A stretch of DNA of 64,000 nt, taken from NCBI GenBank assembly GCA_021399435.1, contig JAJTUP010000015.1, positions 992,001-1,056,000 of the forward strand, read 5' to 3'. Made by a program: the position numbers and the translations under genes. This DNA comes from Diaporthe sp. PMI_573. Taxonomy: Eukaryota; Ascomycota; Sordariomycetes; Diaporthales; Diaporthaceae. Below are positions 56,981 to 64,000 of this stretch, one piece after another. The notes beneath the pieces are model-generated. The model worked only from the letters and a program-made list of their open reading frames with translations, was not told the DNA's origin and made no database searches. Numbering within the stretch: position 1 is the first letter of the stretch; each line of letters begins with the position of its first letter.

Positions 56981-58289
56981 TCAGCCCATGAGCTCAACAC
57001 CGTTCCGGATGGCGCCAACGACAGCGCCGGTCTGAACTGCTTCAGAGCCGCCACCGGCCATCCTGTGCTCGATCTGCGAGAGGGCATCCAGCCACGTAAT
57101 CATGACCTCAGGCTTGACCTGCAGTTTGGCGACCTCTTCCGAAAGGGCCGTGATGATGTCAGCGAGAGCCAGACCCCTGGCGGCCTTCAAGGTGTTGACA
57201 GTTGTGAGGCAAGAAGTCACGTCGCTCGTGCTCAGCAGGGTCTGCAATATGTCTTGGATGGCGTCTGGAGGTGGCGCGGCGATACAGTTGTAAATAGTAT
57301 CGAGGGTGATGGTCTCCCTGACAATGTCCACCTCCGCCATCTTCGGGGCGTCGCGTGGCTGCAGCGGGGTGCCTAAAGCCTAGTCAGTCCTGGTGACGGG
57401 AGTGGGTGGGGTGAGGAACTGGTCTTACTGGAGGCGTGGCAAGCCTGAAGTACATTCAGTGCTCGCCGCATATCACCTCTGCTGAGCGCCACGAGTGAGT
57501 CGGTCGCGTCAGAGTTGATCTTGACGTGCTCCTCCTCGATGACCTTGTCCACAAGAACCCTGATGTCCGCCTCTTTCAGCGGGCTGAACCTGAACCTCGT
57601 ACATCGCGACAGCAGCGCAGGTGACAGCTTGTGCGAGTAGTTGGCGATGATACAGAATCGAGTATTGGCCGTGTACTTCTCCATGATACGACGCAGAGCC
57701 ATCTGTGCCGTATTTGTCATTGCGTCGGCCTCATCCAGGATGATCAGCTTGTAGGCAGCCAGGCTGTTGCTGCCGCCGCTTCTCGCGGCCCCCATAGTGA
57801 ATATTTGCTTGGTTGATGCGAAGGTCTTGATTTGCTCGCGCACTACGTCAATGCCACGGTCGTCGGAGGCGTTCAGTTCGAGAACCATCTGTCTCACGTT
57901 GTTGGCGCCATAGATTCGGCGGGCGAGGGCAAGGATCGTCGAGGTTTTTCCTGTACCGGGAGGACCGTAAAGGAGAAGGTGAGGGAGACGGTTTGAGTCG
58001 ACGAACTTGTTGATGGTGGCGAGGATGTCTTGGTGGCCAGAGACATCGGCGAGGGTTGCTGGGCGGTATTTCTCGACCCTGACAGCGAAAGCGTAAGTGA
58101 TTGCCCGATGACAGGCACGCGGAATTGAGCGCTGCTACGGGATTCCACTCACCATGGCAAGCTGTCCTCGGCCTCGACGGGCAGGTTGGCGGCGCTTCGT
58201 TTGCCTTTGGCGGTGTTGTCAGAAGAGAAGGTGATGTCCTTGGACGGTGCAGGGACGTCAATGTCCATCTCGTCTTCGAAATCCGACAT
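56981..58289 (-). CDS. RFC3: Replication factor C subunit 3
   Basis: A small AAA+ subunit of the clamp loader (yeast Rfc3, human RFC5), which opens PCNA rings onto primer ends in DNA replication and checkpoint signalling. Three exons: 58289-58153, 58078-57429 and 57372-56981, giving 392 residues. RFC boxes are present: VEKYRPATLADVSGHQDIL, Walker A GPPGTGKT, LELNASDDRGIDVVREQIK, the DEAD-type Walker B (LIILDEADAMT), and the arginine-finger SRC motif (ALLSRCTRFRF). The C-terminal helical collar domain follows. An acidic, basic-patched N-terminal extension of about 45 residues is fungal-typical. All junctions restore the family sequence. Confidence 0.95.
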
Positions 58290-58878
58290 TGTGGGGGATG
58301 TATGACTTTTCCACGGGCGTGAACAAGACAACACTGCTGCTGGGAAGGGGCCGAGGGCGGGATTGCTTATGATGAGGTTGCTTGCAACTTCAAGGGTTGG
58401 TGGGGCCTGCGAGCTGGACGCGTCGCGGCGCGTAGGGCTGCTAACTTACAAAGAGCCCACACCAGGCAGACCCTTGTCTTGGTCCTCCACGGCAGAGCGC
58501 GTACGCACTGACCAGCCTTTAATTGAGCACAGTTCTACTGTGTAGCTACATACACCCCTTTCGCACGTCTCGATCCCTCTTGCTCACCTCGCTCGGTTCT
58601 CAGAAGTATAATGCACTACGCCACCTTGATAACAGTCGTCATGGACTCGTTCCCGCCTACTTTGGCAGACAGGCGGGAGGACGATGGCTGCGCGATGCAT
58701 CCTCACCTTTATTAGCGCGATGCGCACCCCGCCCAGGGGCAGCACCACGCAGCAGGGATGGCGGTGATGTAAGTGAAATGGAGTCAGATGCTGCGTTGAT
58801 GAGTGTGATACGACCCGGGTCCGAAGGAATTCGAACTTGCCATCTGCAGCAAGACTTCTTGTGCCTCTTGTTACGACA
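58290..58878. other. Intergenic
   Basis: About 590 bp between the RFC3 start and the S28 pseudogene. No coding signal. It holds the RFC3 promoter. Confidence 0.45.
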
Positions 58879-60064
58879 ATGTTGCCCGCCCTAACTTTCA
58901 CACTGTTACAAGTCTCCTCGCTCGTCGAGGCTGCACTTCCTCGAGCCAAAGAGGTCTTTCGGCGACATGTCCAGCTGCCTCGGTCTGGAGGGTTGACTGC
59001 ACGACAGATTGCCAGTATCAATGGCTCTGATTACCCGCCATCATGGATGACGATACCAACCGACCATTTCAACAGCTCGGATACTCGCACGTTCCAGAAT
59101 CGCTACTGGTTCAACGCAAGCTTCTACCAGGAGGGTGGTCCAGTCTTCTGGTTTGACTCTGGCGAGCAAAATGCTCAACCATTGGTGCCTTATTTCCTCG
59201 ACGAGGTCGCAGGGCCGTCAGCCATCATGGCGCTTGCTCGTCGATTCAACGGTCTCGCCTTGCTCGTCGAGCATAGGTACTACGGCGGTCTGGACCAAGG
59301 CAGCTATCCGTATCCCATCGATACCACGACTGGAGAACTTCTTGATCCTACCGGGTATAAATACCTCAACACGGAGCAAGCTCTCGAGGATACCGTCTAC
59401 TTCGCAAACCACTTCGAGGCCCCTGCCAACGTCACTGGGTCTCTTTCCCCTGGTGCTCGAGTATGACATTAGTGTAGCGTGGATTGCCTACCTTGTCGCC
59501 CTCGCGGAAATCAACTACGATGAGATCGTTTCAGTGAACCCACCAGATCCAGTGCAGGGTTATAGCTGGACGTACCAGTATTGTTCTGAGTACGGGTACT
59601 ACCAGCGTGGAAACCCAGACAACGAGCACACCATCCGGTCGCAGTTTGTCAGCATAGACTACTTTCAGGCCAACTGCAACTCTACCTTCCCCGGCCTGCT
59701 GCCAGTCAGCCCGGACGTCGAAGCATGAAACAAGTATGGTGGTTGGCTCATACAGCCGTCCAACACAATGATGACCGGCGGTCAGTACGATCCCTGGCGC
59801 GCTTTGTCGCCTGCCTCCACGGAACAAGGATCCCCAGGGAGGAAGACCACGCAAGTCGTCCCGAGGTGTAATCAACCGCCTGGAGGCAACGACATCTTTG
59901 GCATGATATACGATGGCATGATGCATGTCAGTGACATGAGGGCGTTGCTAAACTCTAGGGATTACTACCACCAGAACTTCTCCACTGTCGGGTTCAGTAG
60001 CTACATAAGTACGGAACCTTACTTTGCAGGAACGGCCCTATTCGAGAGGGCCTTGGAAGCATAG
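58879..60064 (+). pseudogene. S28 serine carboxypeptidase pseudogene
   Basis: A remnant of a secreted family S28 protease (lysosomal Pro-X carboxypeptidase type). The 5' part is intact: signal peptide MLPALTFTLLQVSSLVEA, then FNSSDTRTFQNRYW, GGPVFWFDSGEQN, and LLVEHRYYGG up to VYFANHF. Near 59450 the frame breaks, and sequence resumes at VAWIAYLVALAEINYDEI. About 150 residues usual at this point are missing, including most of the region around the catalytic Ser (GGSYPG in relatives). The 3' part keeps the QYDPWR Asp region and the MHVSDMRALL His region, but has an in-frame TGA at 59726-59728, before NKYGGW. Deletion, frameshift and nonsense together mean that no active protease is made. Confidence 0.85.
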
Positions 60065-62332
60065 TTGCCATGTTTCGGGATGAATGGATCCAACACGACG
60101 AGGACCATGTAAAACAAGAAAGGAAGCATACAACATCTCTAATTCATACTTTAAACATGCGTGGCACGTTTTATGTCGCGGGAAAGGCGGGCGAAACCCG
60201 AGAAAGCGTTGTCCAGATAGCTTTGTGCGGGGACTGACCTTTCGATTGCCTATTTGGCAGTCTCCTGCGCCTCGTCACGGCATCAGAGAAGCTGAAAGAG
60301 ACTTGATTAGTTCTTATCCCTCGATACTACCCCTCGGCACCTGAGACCCACATCCCATCTTCAATGTGCACTTTGCGGCTGACAAGCCTAGCTTAGCATG
60401 GCAGCCCAACTATAGATTCTCTGTGGAGGGCCGCACTTAAACCACGGCCAGGCCCGTCTAAAACTCAAAGGGTTGCAGGGCCATTCACTGAAAGGGGAAA
60501 TCAGGGGCCTAGAAAGTGATGCCATCAAGCCGCTTCTGACACAATCGCGCCAGAACAGCCGCAGTCTTGCTAGCGGTCGCAGTACCGCCCGCTCGGGAAT
60601 TCTAGGCCCAAAAAGCCCAGACCGCATATCGGATACTACCGAATGACGAGTTGGAGGTGCATTAGGAAACGAGATATGCGAAGGGGCCGGAAGGAGGCAT
60701 AACGCCACGTGGTGGGGGTGTTCCATGGAGCTGTTCAGCTCGACGGCCGAGGCCCGCCGCCGCAAAGCAGAGAAGGTCGCTCCGGCAATTACAGATACCT
60801 GACTGTTGGCTGGTCTCCCGGCGGTGATTCTAAGTTGTACGAATAAATTAATACTGATCGACTCTAAAACTGGGGATTGTTGTGGTCTTTGTTCTACGTG
60901 CGGTTAAGAATCAGATGAGCGGTTTAGACCTTGTGAGTTGCATGCCGACTTCACGTGTTTCATCAGCCTTATAGTCACCCGCGATCATCTGTGCTCATGC
61001 GGGGCCGCCACCAGCTTCACGTCCCAGGCGGGCGGTACGCCGAGCTGAAAGCATATGTGATACGGGTGAGCGAGCTGACAAGGTATCCCAGTCCAAATCA
61101 CTAATGCCAATCATTGTACATATGGCGGACATTCCAGTACTCTAAGAAATAAACATTTGAAGCTCTTTTGGGTCAAGTTCGGACTGGAGGTACACGCAAT
61201 AGCACGCGATTACGGGGCACCGGGCCATATTTGTCGTTTCTTTATACGCAAGCCTAATAGTTCAAATCCCATCTTGCAAACGGTTAGACTGAAATGTAGT
61301 CTTAGTTATCGCTGGTATGGTTTCATAGGTCTCACGTGAATGCTCTAGTATCCCCAATGACAATCTGATCATCCATTGCAGGACTTCGGGAAGTACATCT
61401 AGTACGTAGTTTGCATTTTAGACCAAGAACCACACGTGCTTTGAAAGTCTCGAATAGCAGTATTCCATTTTCGCACCGTTGTAAAGAGATCTCACAACCA
61501 CGGATGAGCTGTTTGGTGCCATACAACCCCGGTGGCTTTCGATATTATTGGCAATGACTGATAGAGTAAGCCTCCGAGGACAAAGTGAATGAAAAGGTCC
61601 ATGTACCTTGGTGAAATACACAGTGCTGGGCGAGTCACCTGCTCCGACAACAGTGGGGGATACCGAATTTCTCGATTCGCAAGGTTTGGCCCACACCTTG
61701 GCGAGACTGACGAGACTGACTAGTGGCGGCGGCGGGGATGAGCTCAGGTTGACGGCAACGGGCAACAGGACGAGACCGGTGCGCCGTGGTCGGCGGGCCT
61801 AGTCCATTTTCTTTTATCGAATCAACGTTTCTTGCTTTTCCGGTGGAGAGGGCGAGAGGGCGAGGAAAAGGAATTCACAAGCTGAGCAAAAGTAATGTGT
61901 CAGATTGTCCCGCGCAGCTAAGGTTCTCGCGTGGGCTCTAGCAGTATTGGCGCCGCGGCGTGGCCTCTTGGCCACGGGTCAAATCAAGCTCTACCAAGAC
62001 ACCAAGTCTAAACTCGGTCGGTTCCAAGACTTTCCAAGAGCCCTATCGCAGAGATGGTAGAGTCAATTAAGGGTGGCTTCTCATTGCGTGCTCAGCCTTG
62101 GGCATTTCACCATAATGAACAAATTGCAATGTGCATGCGGTTGTTTGCCGACGACTATCATATATATGAAAGAGAGTACGTGAATGCGGGCAAAGGACGC
62201 GATGACTCGTAGTCGTAGAGAGACCTGGTTTGACAGCACAGGCGACACGCATGTAATCATTTAGTATTTCTCGATTCCAAGCTGCGTACATACAAGATAG
62301 CCTTGTCGACTATTGCTACACGGAAAACAGTC
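60065..62332. other. Gene-free interval before MFS gene
   Basis: About 2.3 kb without a supported gene. Frames are short and without motifs. The last few hundred bases are presumed promoter of the MFS transporter. Confidence 0.5.
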
Positions 62333-64000
62333 ATGTCGCTACCTGACAGGAAGGAAGTCCCGCCAGGGCCAGACCCTATCCATCCGGCCGACGATGAGGA
62401 GTCGTCTCTCCAATACGAGGTCAATTGGACCAAGGAGGAGGAGAGCAAGGCCAAGCGGAAGTAAGAGTTCAATCCAGATCATCTCCACATTTCTTGCATG
62501 GCTATGCTGATAGAATCGTTCTCAGGCTGGATCTTATCATCATGCCGATCCTTACCCTCGGCTTCTTCTGCTTGCAACTTGACAGAGGAAATATTGCAAA
62601 TGCAATTACAGACAAATTTATGGAGGATGTCGGAATTGACCAGGACCAGTTTAATGTCGGCCAGCAGATGCTCTCGCTGGGGATTGTGCTGTTCGAGATA
62701 CCGTCCAACATGATCCTGTACAGAGTCGGTCCTGGGAAGTGGCTCACCCTCCAACTGTTCCTCTTTGGCTTTGTGAGCCTCTTCCAGGCCTTCCAGCACG
62801 GCTACGGCGCCTTCATCGCCACCCGTTTTCTCCTGGGCGTGACAGAGTCTGGTTTCATCCCGGGTGGTCTCTGGACACTGTCGACGTGGTACACCAGAAA
62901 GGAAACGGCGAAGAGAGTCATGTTCTTCTACTTTGGAAACCAATTCGGCCAAGCCTCTTCGAAGCTCCTGGCATATGGGATCCTGCACATGCGTGGCGTG
63001 GGTGGCAAGCCCGGCTGGTTCTGGCTCTTTGCCATTATGGGGGCTTTCACCGTGTCTTGTGGTTTCATCTACGGCTTGCTCCTCCCAGACTCGTTCAGGA
63101 ATCCACACAGCACTTTCCTGCCCACCGTTCCGATCTTCAATGCGCGGGAGGTCCACATCCTGCGCACGCGTGTCCTGCTCGATGACCCGGCCAAGGGCAG
63201 GAAGAAGAAGCGCATCGGGCTGCCTGCGTTCAAAAAGGCCGTATGTTATAAACCCCCTTTCCGCACTGCACAATACTATTTTCCGAAGCGGATTTGACTG
63301 ACTGACCGAATGACTGACTAACTGGCTCGGTAGTTCTCGAACTGGCGCCTCTGGGTCCACTTCCTCATCACACTTTGCAACAACGGCCCGCAGCGTGCCT
63401 TCGATACCTACTCGCCCTCGATCGTCAGTAGCTTCGGCTTCCCCGCTCTCACCAGCAATGCCCTCGCATCAGTCGGTCTGTTCCTCCAGATCCCAGTGTC
63501 CTTCAGCTTTAGTGTTGTGTCGGATCGTTTGTAAGTCAAGCCACAAGCCTCGCGAGTCGTTGGGTACGAAACTGACTGGGCCTTCCAAAACAAATAGCAA
63601 CAAGCGTGGCGAGACCGTGATAGCTGGCTTGAGTCTGCATCTTCTTGGATACGTCTTCAACCGGATCTTTACGGAGCTTCGTGGCCTCCGAGGCGTCCGA
63701 TACTTCGGAGTCGTGTGGACGCAGACGTTCGGGACATTCCCGCATCCGTTGAACATTGCTTGGATGTCCCTGACCTGCACCGACTCGGAGGAGCGAGCCC
63801 TCGCCATGGCAATGTAAGTCTATTTATCACAGAAGGTGATGACAACCTATGTCTCTCGATCTTGATGTTGACACTCTCACGCAGGGTTATCATGGGCGCC
63901 AACATTGCGGGCATCTACGGTGCCCAGATATTCCGCGCCGACGACAAGCCACTCTACCGCCGGGGTTTCGGTATCGACATCGCTGTCCTCACCGTCGGCG
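62333..64000 (+). CDS. MFS anion:cation symporter (Dal5/allantoate type), partial
   Basis: The 5' part of a plasma-membrane transporter of the anion:cation symporter family, which imports small acids or amides such as allantoate, nicotinate or related compounds. Exons seen: 62333-62460, 62526-63240, 63334-63530, 63598-63813, and 63885 to the window edge. All junctions keep phase. Family marks: LDLIIMPILTLGFFCLQLDR with the RGNIANA stretch, then VGQQMLSLGIVLFEIPSNMI, and ATRFLLGVTESGFIPGG. It is cut by the end of the window after about seven helices plus part of the C-terminal half. The substrate cannot be read from sequence. Confidence 0.9.

Noticed and set aside
58800..58870. Second tRNA-like T-loop on the reverse strand (AAGTTCGAATTCC)
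   Set aside because: The expected G-C closing pair is missing and no cloverleaf forms. The segment is leader of the S28 pseudogene.
1..64000. CRISPR arrays, bacterial operons, viral or transposase genes
   Set aside because: No direct-repeat arrays, Shine-Dalgarno-linked gene strings, or transposase or polymerase motifs were found on either strand.

Overview
The window is nuclear DNA of a filamentous ascomycete (Pezizomycotina, probably Sordariomycetes). The evidence is short GT-AG introns of about 50-130 bp with CTRAC-type branch sites, dense genes on both strands, and family types (HET, DUF3716, DUF3632, rhodopsin-like integral membrane proteins, GH5, S28) typical of that group. No prokaryotic, viral, CRISPR, rRNA or convincing tRNA feature was seen. 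All gene models are hand-assembled from reading frames and splice sites.

Layout. 0-2 kb: a reverse-strand MFS sugar transporter with a broken 5' reading frame. 2-7.4 kb: a long stretch with no supported gene. 7.4-35 kb: a mostly housekeeping block with DUF2470 membrane protein, sphingoid-base-phosphate phosphatase (LCB3 type), FabG/OAR1-like reductase (frameshifted), SUMO E1 subunit UBA2, queuosine-nucleotide glycosylase (QNG1), DNA polymerase delta small subunit, SKI8, mitochondrial bL32, septin CDC10, guanylate kinase, an OB-fold-like protein, a 1,410-residue protein with duplicated C2H2-DUF3716 modules and a cupin-like tail, an RNase Z-like hydrolase and a secreted GH5 endoglucanase. 35-56.8 kb: an accessory block with longer spacers, small secreted proteins, a rhodopsin-like membrane protein, a Gfo/Idh/MocA oxidoreductase, a cytochrome b561 protein, an unknown two-exon protein, a DUF3632 pseudogene, a HET protein and two orphan proteins. 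57-58.3 kb: RFC3, a housekeeping island. 58.9-60 kb: an S28 protease pseudogene. 62.3-64 kb: the 5' part of a Dal5-type MFS transporter that runs off the window.

The genes do not form one pathway. The block up to 35 kb serves replication and repair, RNA turnover, SUMO activation, nucleotide and lipid metabolism and mitochondrial functions. The later block has secretion, sensing, incompatibility and transport genes together with decaying copies.

The most interesting observation is that two unrelated genes about 9 kb apart (38.2 and 47.5 kb) carry clearly homologous introns, as expected for introner-like elements. Also notable are the duplicated zinc finger-DUF3716 protein with a Mif2/CENP-C-like cupin tail, a SKI8 gene whose first coding exon is only the ATG, a GC-AG intron in the LCB3-type gene, and in-frame acid-free N-terminal extensions on QNG1 and guanylate kinase that could give mitochondrial isoforms.
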